Source: Rhodoplanes tepidamans
GTDB taxonomy: Bacteria > Pseudomonadota > Alphaproteobacteria > Rhizobiales > Xanthobacteraceae
Direction of reading: 5' to 3'
DNA length: 64,000 nt
Assembly (NCBI RefSeq): GCF_030813915.1
Contig: NZ_JAUSUJ010000016.1
Coordinates: forward strand, 110,661 to 174,660
Numbering within the stretch: the first letter of the stretch is position 1; each line of letters opens with the position of its first letter. The notes beneath the pieces are model-generated. The model made no database searches, was not told the origin of the DNA, and was given only the letters and a program-made list of their open reading frames with translations. Shown here piece after piece: positions 1 through 7,704 of the stretch. The translations under genes and the position numbers were made by a program.

Positions 1-257
1 TGCAGCCGGCGCGACCGCGTCATCGCCTCGGCCACCACCAGCACGATTCCGAGCACCGCGGTGATCACCCAGATGGCCAGCCAGTTGGGCACGTCGACCG
101 GATCCGGCATGAAGGCGGCCTGGGCGGCGGCCGCCGCCCCGGCCATCAGGCCGGTGAGCGCCACGGTCGCCGGGCCCCAGCCACGGAACTCGGTGTCGCG
201 GGCGAGCTGCGCCTTGATCGCATCGATGTCGGCGAGCGCCTTCTCGAGATCGGTCAT
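1..257 (-). CDS. Hypothetical inner-membrane protein, partial (5' end only)
   Basis: Only the first 85 codons are present; the gene runs off the left edge. The start is the ATG at 257. The visible product opens MTDLEKALADIDAI, a short soluble helix, followed by two hydrophobic stretches (about residues 33-52 and 61-80), so it looks like a small multi-spanning membrane protein. I recall similar proteins as conserved hypotheticals in Rhizobiales, often beside a small winged-helix regulator, but no function is known to me. A perfect 8-bp inverted repeat lies 15 bp upstream of the start and may be its operator. Coding is clear; function is unknown. Confidence 0.7.
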   Translation of the reverse strand, partial: MTDLEKALADIDAIKAQLARDTEFRGWGPATVALTGLMAGAAAAAQAAFMPDPVDVPNWLAIWVITAVLGIVLVVAEAMTRSRRL

Positions 258-271
258 CCGCCCCCTCCCGG

Positions 272-288
272 ACTTTGCGCCGCAAAGT
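272..288. promoter_or_regulatory. Palindromic operator candidate upstream of the membrane-protein gene
   Basis: ACTTTGCG and CGCAAAGT form a perfect 8-bp inverted repeat around a single C. It lies just upstream of the start at 257, where a repressor could block transcription. The binding protein is not identified in this window. Confidence 0.45.
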
Positions 289-357
289 ATACGCCGGCGC
301 AAACCGAGTGCAACTTTCTTTTACCGCCGATAAATTCGGCACGATGTAGAATAAGGA

Positions 358-385
358 TTGACTCTGACGAGATCGATTCTAAATC
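358..385 (+). promoter_or_regulatory. Weak sigma-70-like promoter candidate
   Basis: TTGACT at 358-363 and TAAATC at 380-385 are separated by 16 bp, in a locally AT-rich stretch within otherwise very GC-rich DNA. It points towards the gene starting at 522, leaving a leader of about 130 bases. The match is imperfect and positional support is modest. Confidence 0.3.
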
Positions 386-521
386 GGCTCGTCGACCGGG
401 CTCGCGTGCAGAGCCCCGCTTTCGCAAGCCAGTGTATTGCAAGCCCGTGCCCCTGCCAGGGGTGCGTGGCGGGCGCCACCCGGACGGCCACGACACCGAC
501 GAGGTCCTGGGAGAACGCGCG

Positions 522-887
522 ATGAGGACGATCCCTTCGGCACCGCTGCGGCGGGCCGCCTCCGATTTCGATTTCGACGCCATGCTGCACCCGGCCCATG
601 CGTTCGTGCATCCGGACGCCGTGGTCGACGACCCGGATCTCAGCCTGGCCGAGAAGCGGGCGATCCTGATCGCCTGGGCCTCCGACGCCGCCGAGGCGCC
701 GGGCGGCGCCGGCCCGGTGCGGCCCGTGCCGGTGGAGGAGATCGTCGATGCGCTGCGCGGCCTCGACCGCGCCGCCCAGTTCACGGCGGAGGACAGCGAG
801 CGCTGCCGCTTCGCGCTGCGCCAGCGCTGGCGCCGCACCCTGCTGCGCGGCCGCGGCCGCGGCCGCGACGACGCTCCGCGCGGCTGA
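522..887 (+). CDS. Small conserved hypothetical protein of Rhizobiales type
   Basis: The 121-residue product begins MRTIPSAPLRRAA and contains the segment HPAHAFVHPDAVVDDPDL followed by SLAEKRAILIAWASDA. I recognise that pattern from short conserved proteins common in Bradyrhizobium relatives, whose role is not established. The C-terminus is strongly basic (arginine-rich), which could mean nucleic-acid contact, but that is inference. I chose the ATG at 522 because the conserved part starts after it and the longer reading from 432 adds 30 unconvincing residues. It converges on dsbB with a 41-base gap. No signal peptide or membrane segment is visible. Confidence 0.65.
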   Translation: MRTIPSAPLRRAASDFDFDAMLHPAHAFVHPDAVVDDPDLSLAEKRAILIAWASDAAEAPGGAGPVRPVPVEEIVDALRGLDRAAQFTAEDSERCRFALRQRWRRTLLRGRGRGRDDAPRG

Positions 888-928
888 TTTCTCTCAGCAA
901 GGCAAGGACATGATCCGTGCCGGCCCGC

Positions 929-1489
929 TCAGGCCGGCCGGCGGAGCGTCCTGGCGAGCCCCCACGCGGCGAGAGCGGCCAGCGCCGCGGACATCACCAC
1001 GTTCCAGCCGGCGAGCGACAGGCCCAGCGCGCGGAACTGCACCTCGTCGCAGCGAATCACCGAGGTGCTCTGCATCTGCTGCAGCAGGCTGCCGGCATGG
1101 CCGAAGCCCTGGATCTCGCCCGAGCAGTCGCTGGGCCCGACCCAGAATCCCCACTCGACCCCGGCGTGATAGGCCCCGATTCCAACGGTCGTCAGCAGCG
1201 CCAGCACGAGCGCGACGAAGCCCGCCGCCACCACGGCGCGTGGCGCCTGCCGCCATGCCAGAACCGCGACTATCAGCGCGATCGGCGCCGCGACGTAGTG
1301 CGGCATGCGCTGCTCGAGGCACAGCGGACAGGGCGGGATGCCGACGACGTGCTGGAAGAAGGCGGCGCCGAGCAGAATCCCGGCCGAGCCGACGGCGATC
1401 AGCGCGGCCGCGATCGCGACGACCGGCCAGCGGCGGTCTTCGGCCCGCTCGGCCTCGGGGGTGGCGATCGCGTCGGAACGGAGACTCAT
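929..1489 (-). CDS. dsbB: Disulfide bond formation protein DsbB
   Basis: This inner-membrane oxidoreductase re-oxidises periplasmic DsbA and passes electrons to quinone. The 186-residue product has the expected four membrane helices (about residues 23-44, 65-80, 86-105 and 160-180). The first catalytic pair is the CPLC motif at C54/C57, followed by LEQR with an arginine that in the family contacts quinone. The second periplasmic pair is C122 and C147. Length is normal for the family. No dsbA is visible nearby, so it is probably transcribed alone. The identification rests on topology plus both cysteine pairs and is firm. Confidence 0.9.
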   Translation of the reverse strand: MSLRSDAIATPEAERAEDRRWPVVAIAAALIAVGSAGILLGAAFFQHVVGIPPCPLCLEQRMPHYVAAPIALIVAVLAWRQAPRAVVAAGFVALVLALLTTVGIGAYHAGVEWGFWVGPSDCSGEIQGFGHAGSLLQQMQSTSVIRCDEVQFRALGLSLAGWNVVMSAALAALAAWGLARTLRRPA

Positions 1490-1646
1490 GGGAACGCCTC
1501 GTCGGCTCGATCCGGGGGTGCCACGCCGGACAGCGGCACGGCCTCGTCCGGAGCAACGCCGGACGACGGCTTGTGTGCTGCTTTTTCGGCCAAGGCAAGG
1601 CAGCCGGCCGCGGCGTGTAAGCCCGTGCCGGCTCCGGCCCGCCGGT

Positions 1647-2048
1647 TCAGCCCTGGTTGCCCTGCTCCGGGCCCTTCAGGCCCCTGCGGGGCGGGAAGCC
1701 GCAGACCGGCATGCCGCCGAGCGCCCCGAAGGCGCCGAACGGCAGCAGCGGGCTCGCCGCCAGGAACGGGTTGGCGGCGAGGAGCGGCGCCCACGCCAGC
1801 TGGACGGCCTGCGCCCACAGGGCGAACGGGTTCGACGCCTCGAGCACCTGCCCGAACGCCTCGAAGGACGGCGTCGCCTGGAGATTGATGGAGATGCGCT
1901 CGCTGCTGCCGTCCGGCGCCGCGCTGTGGACGACCTCGATCTGCAGGTTCGGCAGCTGCGCGCTGGCGACGACGGTGCCGGCTGCGGCGCCTGCGGCCCC
2001 CGGCGCGATGATGTCGCCGTCCTGAACGGCCTGGGTCTGCTCGGCCAC
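1647..2048 (-). CDS. Hypothetical low-complexity protein
   Basis: I place the start at the GTG at 2048 because the sequence just upstream carries a strong GAGGGAGG ribosome-binding site; a longer reading from 2120 has no such site. The 133-residue product is rich in alanine, glycine and proline. It has a central acidic segment (LQIEVVHSAAPDG) and then a run with NPF and NPFL motifs and a glycine-rich, aromatic C-terminus. No family is recognised. The alternation of predicted helix and hydrophobic clusters is loosely reminiscent of surface or granule-associated proteins, but this is speculation. The gene stands alone on the minus strand, downstream of the LysR gene. Confidence 0.5.
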   Translation of the reverse strand: MAEQTQAVQDGDIIAPGAAGAAAGTVVASAQLPNLQIEVVHSAAPDGSSERISINLQATPSFEAFGQVLEASNPFALWAQAVQLAWAPLLAANPFLAASPLLPFGAFGALGGMPVCGFPPRRGLKGPEQGNQG

Positions 2049-2103
2049 GGCTGCCTCCCTCGCAAGTTGAGCCCGACGAGCTAGCGGCCTCGCGCCGCCG
2101 CGG

Positions 2104-3087
2104 TCAAGCGAGCGGATCAACCGGCGCCTGCGGCGGCGGCCGCGAGCCGCCGTTCCGGGTGCCGCCGGCCGGACGCCGGGGGACGCCCAGGCCCGGATCG
2201 CTCGCCGCGACGACCGCGCGGACGACGGCGACGAAGTCCTCGGCGAGGCGCGACGGCGGCCGGTGACGCGGCCGCACCAGCCGGCCGGCCACCTGGACGG
2301 CGGGCCGGAACGGCCGCAGCACCAGGTCGCCGCCCGGCGCCCCCATCAGGCCGAGGCCGTCCAGGAGGGCGACGCCGGCCCCGGCCCGCACCATGGCGCA
2401 GGCCACGGTCGACTGCGTCACCTCGATGGCGACCCGGAACGGCACGTCGGCCTCGGCGAAGGCCCGCATGGCGAGCAGCCCGAGCGGCAGGTGGCGGCCG
2501 AGGCAGATCAGCGGCTCTTCGGCGAGATCGGCCGGCGCCACCCAGGGCGCGCCGGCGAGCCGGTGACCGGCCGGCAGCACGGCGCCGAACGCGGTGGCGC
2601 ACAGGTCGCCGACCGAGACGCCCGGCACCGTGGTCGAATCGATGATGAAGCCGATGTCGGCCTGATGGTTCGCCACCCGGGTCGCCACATCGAGCGCGCT
2701 CGTCGCCCGCAGCGTGACCACGACGTCCGGCCGCGGCGCCCGGAAGCGCGCGATGGCGGCGGGCAGCAGCGCGTTGGCGAAGGCGGAGATCGCCGCGATC
2801 TCCAGCACGCCGGCCGTGCCGGCCTTCAGGTCGGCGGCACGGCGCTGCACCGTGTCGAGGGCCGCGAAGGCGGCGACCGTGTCGGGAAACAGCGCCTGCG
2901 CCTCGGAGGTCGCGATCAGCCGCTTGCGGTGCCGCAGGAACAGCGGAAAGCCGAGCCGCTGCTCCGCCTGCTGCAGCATGCGGCTCACCGCCGGCTGGGA
3001 GATGTGCAACGCCTCGGCCGCCGCCGTGATGGTGCCGTGCGCCATGATCCGGCGAAAGACGTCGAGCTCGCGGAGCGACAACATCAT
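2104..3087 (-). CDS. LysR family transcriptional regulator
   Basis: The product of 327 residues starts MMLSLRELDVFRRI and has the N-terminal LysR winged helix-turn-helix (about residues 4-62, with ITAAAEALHISQPAVSRML), followed by a two-lobed effector-binding domain. The ATG at 3087 gives the canonical LysR N-terminus; the frame is open upstream but that part is not LysR-like. It is transcribed divergently from an enolase-superfamily gene and a TctC receptor gene, the usual layout for a regulator sensing the substrate of its neighbours. The last 40 or so residues are a proline/arginine-rich extension beyond the normal family length of about 300. Confidence 0.9.
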   Translation of the reverse strand: MMLSLRELDVFRRIMAHGTITAAAEALHISQPAVSRMLQQAEQRLGFPLFLRHRKRLIATSEAQALFPDTVAAFAALDTVQRRAADLKAGTAGVLEIAAISAFANALLPAAIARFRAPRPDVVVTLRATSALDVATRVANHQADIGFIIDSTTVPGVSVGDLCATAFGAVLPAGHRLAGAPWVAPADLAEEPLICLGRHLPLGLLAMRAFAEADVPFRVAIEVTQSTVACAMVRAGAGVALLDGLGLMGAPGGDLVLRPFRPAVQVAGRLVRPRHRPPSRLAEDFVAVVRAVVAASDPGLGVPRRPAGGTRNGGSRPPPQAPVDPLA

Positions 3088-3110
3088 AACCCCAGAACAT
3101 GATTGCTGCA

Positions 3111-3125
3111 CCAAACGGCATTTGG
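3111..3125. promoter_or_regulatory. Inverted repeat in LysR / dehydratase intergenic region
   Basis: CCAAA and TTTGG flank a 5-bp spacer, giving a perfect dyad 24 bp upstream of the LysR start. LysR proteins bind dyads of this size with a T-N11-A core, usually in the divergent promoter. The site is short, so it is only a candidate. Confidence 0.35.
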
Positions 3126-3255
3126 AGCACATGAGACACGGGACCACAATGCGGTCGGGTCCGTCGGGCGCACCATTCTCTTCCCCGCCGATATCGCGCC
3201 CGGCGGGCTCGTCCGACCGCCCCCGTTTCGCGGGCCTGCCGAGAGCAAGGACAGC

Positions 3256-4353
3256 ATGACCGGTCCGACCATCACGGGCATCGAGGCGGTCCCGCTGCGC
3301 ATCCCGTTCGACCACTGGGCGCCGAAGCCGCAGTTCGCCGGCCGGCCGCGCGAGACGCTCGACACGGTGCTGATCCGGGTGACGACCGACGCCGGCCTCG
3401 TCGGCTGGGGCGAGGCGTATGGCAGCTTCTGGTCGGCCGTGACGGCGGCCGTCGACGAGTTCGTCGCGCCGCTGGCGATCGGCCAGCGCACCGACGACAC
3501 CGGCCTGCCGGAGCGGATCGAGCGGACGCTGCACAATCTCGGCCGCACCGGCCCGACCGTGCACGCCATCTCGGGCCTCGACATCGCCCTGTGGGACCTG
3601 CGCGGCAAGGCCGCCGGCGTGCCGGTCTCGACGCTGCTCGGTGGCCGCCGGCGCGACCGCATCCCGGTCTACGCCTCGCTGCTGCAGTACTACGGCGAGG
3701 CCGACCGGCTGCGCCACGCGATCGACCGTGCGCTCGCCGCCGGCTTCTCGCAGATCAAGCTGCACGAGCGCACCGTCGCGGCGGTCGCCGCGGCGCGCGC
3801 CGCCGCCGGCCCTGGCGTTCCGATCATGGTCGACACCAACTGCGCCTGGCTGCCCGGCGAGGCGACCGCCCCGGTCGCCGCGATGGCGGAGTCGGACATC
3901 CTGTGGATCGAGGAGCCGATCTGGCCGCCGGAGGACTTCTCCGCCCTCGCCGAGCTGCGGCGCGCCACCGGCGTGCCGACCGCGATCGGCGAGAACGCCG
4001 GCACCGCGCTCGACTTCGGCAAGATGCGGGCGGCGGACTGCGTCGATTACGTCCAGCCGAGCGTCATCAAGATCGGCGGGCTGACGCCGCTATGGCGCAT
4101 CTGCCGCGAGGCGGAGGCGGCCGGCCTCACCTGTGTGCCGCATTCGCCGTTCTTCGGCCCCGGCTATCTCGCCACCATCCATGTGCTGGCCGCCAAGGTC
4201 CGGGCCGTCGCGATCGAGCGCTTCTACTGCGACCTCGCCTTCGACCCCTGCGGCCCTTTCGTGCCGATCGTCGACGGGCACATCGCCGTTCCCGAGGCTC
4301 CCGGCCTCGGCGGCGATCCCGACCCGGAGCTGATCGCGACGTTTCGTGCGTGA
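3256..4353 (+). CDS. Mandelate racemase / muconate lactonizing enzyme family protein (enolase superfamily)
   Basis: The 365-residue product has the enolase-superfamily capping domain (about 1-130) and a TIM-barrel domain. Probable metal ligands are D193 (VDTN), E219 (IEEP) and E246 (IGEN). The catalytic positions are K168-L-H170 after the second barrel strand and H296 (VPHSPFFGPG). This places it in the mandelate-racemase subgroup, whose members abstract the proton alpha to a carboxylate and often dehydrate sugar acids. At the position of the Asp that usually pairs with the catalytic His, the sequence reads QPSVIK, so Ser replaces Asp. Substrate is unknown. It is divergent from a LysR gene and followed by a TctC receptor gene 34 bases on, which suggests import and catabolism of one carboxylate. 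Confidence 0.88.
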   Translation: MTGPTITGIEAVPLRIPFDHWAPKPQFAGRPRETLDTVLIRVTTDAGLVGWGEAYGSFWSAVTAAVDEFVAPLAIGQRTDDTGLPERIERTLHNLGRTGPTVHAISGLDIALWDLRGKAAGVPVSTLLGGRRRDRIPVYASLLQYYGEADRLRHAIDRALAAGFSQIKLHERTVAAVAAARAAAGPGVPIMVDTNCAWLPGEATAPVAAMAESDILWIEEPIWPPEDFSALAELRRATGVPTAIGENAGTALDFGKMRAADCVDYVQPSVIKIGGLTPLWRICREAEAAGLTCVPHSPFFGPGYLATIHVLAAKVRAVAIERFYCDLAFDPCGPFVPIVDGHIAVPEAPGLGGDPDPELIATFRA

Positions 4354-4387
4354 CCAACGAGAAGCATCGTCATTTCGGGAGAGAGAC

Positions 4388-5371
4388 ATGACCCAGAGCA
4401 GCCGACGCCAGGTCCTCGCGGGACTCACGGCCCTGACGGCCGCCGGCGTCCTCGCCGGTCCCGCACGGGCGCAAGCCTATCCGCAGCGGCCCATCAAGGT
4501 GGTGGTGCCCTACGCGGCGGGCGGCGCCTCCGACATCGTCGCGCGGCTCGTCGCCGTGCCGATGGGCCAGGACCTCGGCCAGTCGCTCTATGTCGACAAC
4601 CGCGGCGGCGGCGCGAGCCAGATCGGCACCCAGGCGATCGCCTCCTCGGCGCCGGACGGCTACGCGGTCGGCGTCGTCGACTCGGCCTTCACGATCAATC
4701 CGGGCCTGTTCGGCGCCAAGCTGCCCTACGACACGAAGCGTGACTTCACGCCGATCTCGCTGCTCGCCCGCACCTCGCTGGTGCTGGTGGTTCCGGCGAG
4801 CCTGCCGGTGTCGAGCGTCGAGGATCTGGTCAAGCTCGGCAAGGCGAAGCCCGGCTCTCTCACCATGGCGACGGCCGGCATGGGCACGGCCGTGCATCTC
4901 GGCTGCGAGCAGTTCCGCCAGGAGGCCGGTCTCGACGTCGTGTCGGTGCCGTATCGCGGTGGCGGCCCGGCCATCATGGACCTGATCGCCGGCAAGGTGG
5001 ACTTCAACTTCTCGACCATCCCGGCCGTGCTGGAGCACATCCGGGCCGGCAAGCTGAAGGCGCTCGGCATCACCACGGGACACGTGGCGCAGCTTCCCGG
5101 CGTTCCCAGCATGGCCGAGGCCGGCCTGCCGAAGGTCGACGCGGCGCCCGACTTCGGCCTCGTCGGCCCGGCGAACCTGCCGCCCGACATCCTGGCCCGC
5201 CTCGCCAAAGCGGCCCGGGCCGCCGTGAGCGACGCGGCCATCCGCAAGCGCATGGAGGAGATCGGCTACGAGCCGATCGGCTCGACGCCGCAGGACTACG
5301 CCGCCCACATCGACACGATGATCGCCAAGTGGAAGCACATCATCGAGGTGGGCAACATCAAGCCGGAGTGA
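4388..5371 (+). CDS. Tripartite tricarboxylate transporter substrate-binding protein (TctC/Bug family)
   Basis: This 327-residue periplasmic solute receptor has a Tat-like signal sequence (SRRQVLAGL, cleavage probably after ARAQA). The mature protein starts YPQRPIKVVVPYAAGGASD, the signature opening of the Bug family. The conserved GYAVGVVDS and VPYRGGGPAIMDLIAGKVD segments that line the ligand pocket are present. The start at 4388 is preceded by GGGAGAG. No TctA or TctB membrane subunits are nearby, as is common for this expanded family. Its position after the enolase-superfamily gene suggests a shared ligand, probably a sugar acid or other carboxylate; the ligand cannot be read from sequence. 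Confidence 0.92.
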   Translation: MTQSSRRQVLAGLTALTAAGVLAGPARAQAYPQRPIKVVVPYAAGGASDIVARLVAVPMGQDLGQSLYVDNRGGGASQIGTQAIASSAPDGYAVGVVDSAFTINPGLFGAKLPYDTKRDFTPISLLARTSLVLVVPASLPVSSVEDLVKLGKAKPGSLTMATAGMGTAVHLGCEQFRQEAGLDVVSVPYRGGGPAIMDLIAGKVDFNFSTIPAVLEHIRAGKLKALGITTGHVAQLPGVPSMAEAGLPKVDAAPDFGLVGPANLPPDILARLAKAARAAVSDAAIRKRMEEIGYEPIGSTPQDYAAHIDTMIAKWKHIIEVGNIKPE

Positions 5372-5394
5372 GCGGCCGCGCTGTTGCGCCGGGG

Positions 5395-5418
5395 CCGCCC
5401 GCGCCTGTATGCGGGCGG
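5395..5418 (+). terminator. Hairpin downstream of TctC receptor gene
   Basis: CCGCCCGC and GCGGGCGG form a perfect 8-bp stem with an 8-base loop, 24 bases after the stop codon at 5371. There is no clear U-tract, so intrinsic termination is only probable. Confidence 0.45.
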
Positions 5419-5475
5419 GATGCGGATCCGAGCAGCCTCGCCTTCCCTCCGCCGCCCCCGACCGGTGACCCGGCC

Positions 5476-6465
5476 ATGAGCCGGCTCGCCGAGACGCGGC
5501 CGGTCGGCGGGCCGTTCGACGATCCGGGCCTGCTGGTCGACCTGCGGTTCGGCCGGCGGGCCCTGCTGTTCGACCTCGGCGACCTCTCGGGCCTCGGCCA
5601 GCGCGAACGGCTGCGCGTCACCGACGCCTTCGTGTCGCACGCCCACATGGACCACTTCCGCGGCTTCGACACGTTGCTGGCGCTCGGCCTGCACCGGCCC
5701 GGCACGCTGCGGTTGGTGGGACCGAAGGACTTCGCCGACCGGGTCGCCGCGAAGATCGCCGGCTACACCTGGAACCTGCTGGACGAGACGACGCCCGACT
5801 TCTCCGTGGTGGTGGACGAGTTCTTCGACGGCGCGGTGCGGCGGCGCACGCGCTTTCCCGGGCGTCGGGCCTTCGCCCGCGAGGCGGCCGATCCGCCGGC
5901 GCTGTCGCCCGGCCTCGTCCACGACGAGGACGACTTCTCCATCGAGGCGATGGCGCTCGACCACGGCATCCCGAGCCTCGCCTTCGCGCTGCAGGAGCGC
6001 CGCCGTATCAACGTGCGGCGCGACGCGCTCGACCGGCGCGGGCTGCCGGTCGGGCCCTGGCTGACGGCGGCGAAGCGTGCCGTCCGCCGCGGCGACCCGC
6101 CCGACACCGAGATCGCGACCGACGACGGCCGCCGGCTGCGCCTCGGCGATCTCCTCGACGACGTCCTCTCGGTCGGGCCCGGCCTGCGCGTCGCCTATGT
6201 GGTCGACGCCGCTCCGCACGACGCCAATGTCGCGGCGGCCACGGCGCTCGCCCGCGGCGCCGACCGGCTCTACATCGAATCCGCCTTCGCGACCGAGGAT
6301 CTGGCGCTGGCGCAGCGCCGCCTGCATCTCACCGCCGGCATCGCCGGCCGCATCGCCCGCGCAGCGGGCGTGCGGGAGGTGATCCCGCTGCACGTCTCGC
6401 CCCGCTATCTCGACCGCCCCGACCACGTCCCGGCCCAGCTCCGGGCGGCGTTCGCGCCGCCATGA
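5476..6465 (+). CDS. Metallo-beta-lactamase-fold (RNase Z-like) hydrolase
   Basis: The 329-residue product has the metallo-beta-lactamase signature HAHMDH (H55, H57, D59, H60) followed by FRGFD, as in RNase Z/ElaC-type proteins. A later histidine in ALDHG and the C-terminal VIPLHVSPRY supply further likely zinc ligands, and VVDAAPHDAN fits the metal-bridging aspartate region. The segment around residues 110-160 is an arginine-rich insertion not seen in standard tRNase Z. It could process RNA or a small ester; the family does both. I chose the ATG at 5476 because the upstream reading adds low-complexity residues. The gene is 104 bases after the TctC gene and converges on an SDR gene. Confidence 0.8.
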   Translation: MSRLAETRPVGGPFDDPGLLVDLRFGRRALLFDLGDLSGLGQRERLRVTDAFVSHAHMDHFRGFDTLLALGLHRPGTLRLVGPKDFADRVAAKIAGYTWNLLDETTPDFSVVVDEFFDGAVRRRTRFPGRRAFAREAADPPALSPGLVHDEDDFSIEAMALDHGIPSLAFALQERRRINVRRDALDRRGLPVGPWLTAAKRAVRRGDPPDTEIATDDGRRLRLGDLLDDVLSVGPGLRVAYVVDAAPHDANVAAATALARGADRLYIESAFATEDLALAQRRLHLTAGIAGRIARAAGVREVIPLHVSPRYLDRPDHVPAQLRAAFAPP

Positions 6466-6475
6466 TCACGCGCAG

Positions 6476-6509
6476 GGGCGCCCCGTCCGGGGACAGGGAC
6501 GGGGCGCCC
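6476..6509. terminator. Bidirectional terminator hairpin
   Basis: A perfect 13-bp stem (GGGCGCCCCGTCC paired with its complement at 6497-6509) with an 8-base loop lies between the convergent MBL gene (ends 6465) and the SDR gene (ends 6582). Stability and location support termination in both directions. Confidence 0.7.
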
Positions 6510-6581
6510 GCCGCGGCCGTTCCGGCCGGCACGCAGCGCCGGCCCCGGAACGACCGCAGACCCGTTGACCGGACCGCGGCG

Positions 6582-7559
6582 TCAGAACCGCTCGCCGACC
6601 ATGTCCTCGCTCTTGCGCCACAGCGCGTCGGCGCGATCCGGATCGACCGCGTAGGAGCGCACGCCGTCGCTGATCGCCCCGCCGTCGAGACTGTCGTTCA
6701 CCGCCGCGACATGGCAGTCCTCGCAGTAGCGGCCGCCGACCTCGTCGGCCGGCGCGACGACGCCGGCCCACACCGACGTGGCGGCGCCCTGCGGCACGGT
6801 CTTGAGGCGGAGCGGCGGCTTGCCGGCGGCCGCCTGGGCGGCGTTGATCTCGTCCAGGTGCTTCTGCAGGTCGTCGGGATTCGGGAACGCATGGCGGCCG
6901 AGCTCGGTGGCGATGCCGCCCGGGTGCACGGCCGTCGCCCGGATGCCGCGCGCCGCGTGGCGCCGATCGAACCCGACCGCGAACAGCGCGTTGGCGGTCT
7001 TGGAACGGCCGTAGGCGAGCCACGCGTCGTAAGGCGTGCGCGCGAAGCCCGGATCGTCGACATCGACGTCGCTGAACCGGTGGCCGGCCGAGGACAGCAC
7101 CACCACCCGGGCGCCCGGCCGCATGAGCGCGGCGATGCGGTTCACCAGCACGAAGTGGCCGAGATGGTTGGTGCCGAACTGGGTCTCGAAGCCGTCCGCC
7201 GTGTGCCCGAACGGGCAGGCCATGACGCCGGCATTGGCGATCACCAGATCGAGCGGCTGCCCGGCCTTCACCAGCGCGTCGGCGCAGGCCCGCACGCTGG
7301 CGAGCGAGGCGAGATCGAGCGCCACCAGCTCCAGCGCGCCCCCGCCCGTGGCGGCGTCGCGCACGATCGCGGTCACCGCCTCGGCCTTGCCGAGGTCGCG
7401 GGCCGCCCCGACCACATGGGCGCCGCGCGCCGCCAGCACCCGCGCCGTCTCGACGCCGAGCCCGGCCGAGACGCCCGTCACCAGGACGCGCCTGCCGCCC
7501 AGATCGACGTCCGCCAGCACGTCGTCGGTGGTGCTCGTCGCCCCGAAGGTCTTCGCCAT
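6582..7559 (-). CDS. Short-chain dehydrogenase/reductase
   Basis: The 325-residue product has a Rossmann cofactor motif TGVSAGLG at residues 28-35, a following IANAGVM motif, and the YGRSK (YxxxK) catalytic pair near residue 190. The long C-terminal part resembles the retinol-dehydrogenase-like or WWOX-like SDRs that reduce bulky aldehydes or ketones, and it has a CEDC motif near residue 275. The ATG at 7559 starts MAKTFGATST and fits the family. It is divergent from a TetR regulator across a 145-bp gap that holds two palindromic operators, so it is very probably repressed by that TetR and induced by its substrate. The physiological substrate is not known. Confidence 0.9.
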   Translation of the reverse strand: MAKTFGATSTTDDVLADVDLGGRRVLVTGVSAGLGVETARVLAARGAHVVGAARDLGKAEAVTAIVRDAATGGGALELVALDLASLASVRACADALVKAGQPLDLVIANAGVMACPFGHTADGFETQFGTNHLGHFVLVNRIAALMRPGARVVVLSSAGHRFSDVDVDDPGFARTPYDAWLAYGRSKTANALFAVGFDRRHAARGIRATAVHPGGIATELGRHAFPNPDDLQKHLDEINAAQAAAGKPPLRLKTVPQGAATSVWAGVVAPADEVGGRYCEDCHVAAVNDSLDGGAISDGVRSYAVDPDRADALWRKSEDMVGERF

Positions 7560-7642
7560 GGTCCCACTCCCACCCCTGTCGTGAAGACAAAGCCTCCCCG
7601 GCGCCGTCGGCGGGGTTGCCGAACCGGCGGACACGGCGTAAA

Positions 7643-7657
7643 CGGAGGATGTCTCCG
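7643..7657. promoter_or_regulatory. TetR operator candidate 1
   Basis: CGGAG-GATGT-CTCCG is a perfect dyad. Its centre is 25 bp from the centre of a second, related palindrome, and both lie in the SDR-TetR divergent gap within an AT-richer stretch. Together they look like a tandem operator controlling both genes. Confidence 0.55.
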
Positions 7658-7666
7658 CTTATAAAT

Positions 7667-7683
7667 ACGGAGGAACCCTCCGT
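7667..7683. promoter_or_regulatory. TetR operator candidate 2
   Basis: ACGGAGG-AAC-CCTCCGT is a perfect 7-bp inverted repeat sharing the CGGAG half-site with the neighbouring palindrome. It sits 22 bp upstream of the TetR start, where binding would autoregulate the gene. Confidence 0.6.
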
Positions 7684-7704
7684 TTATCAAGGGGTGCCTC
7701 GGCC

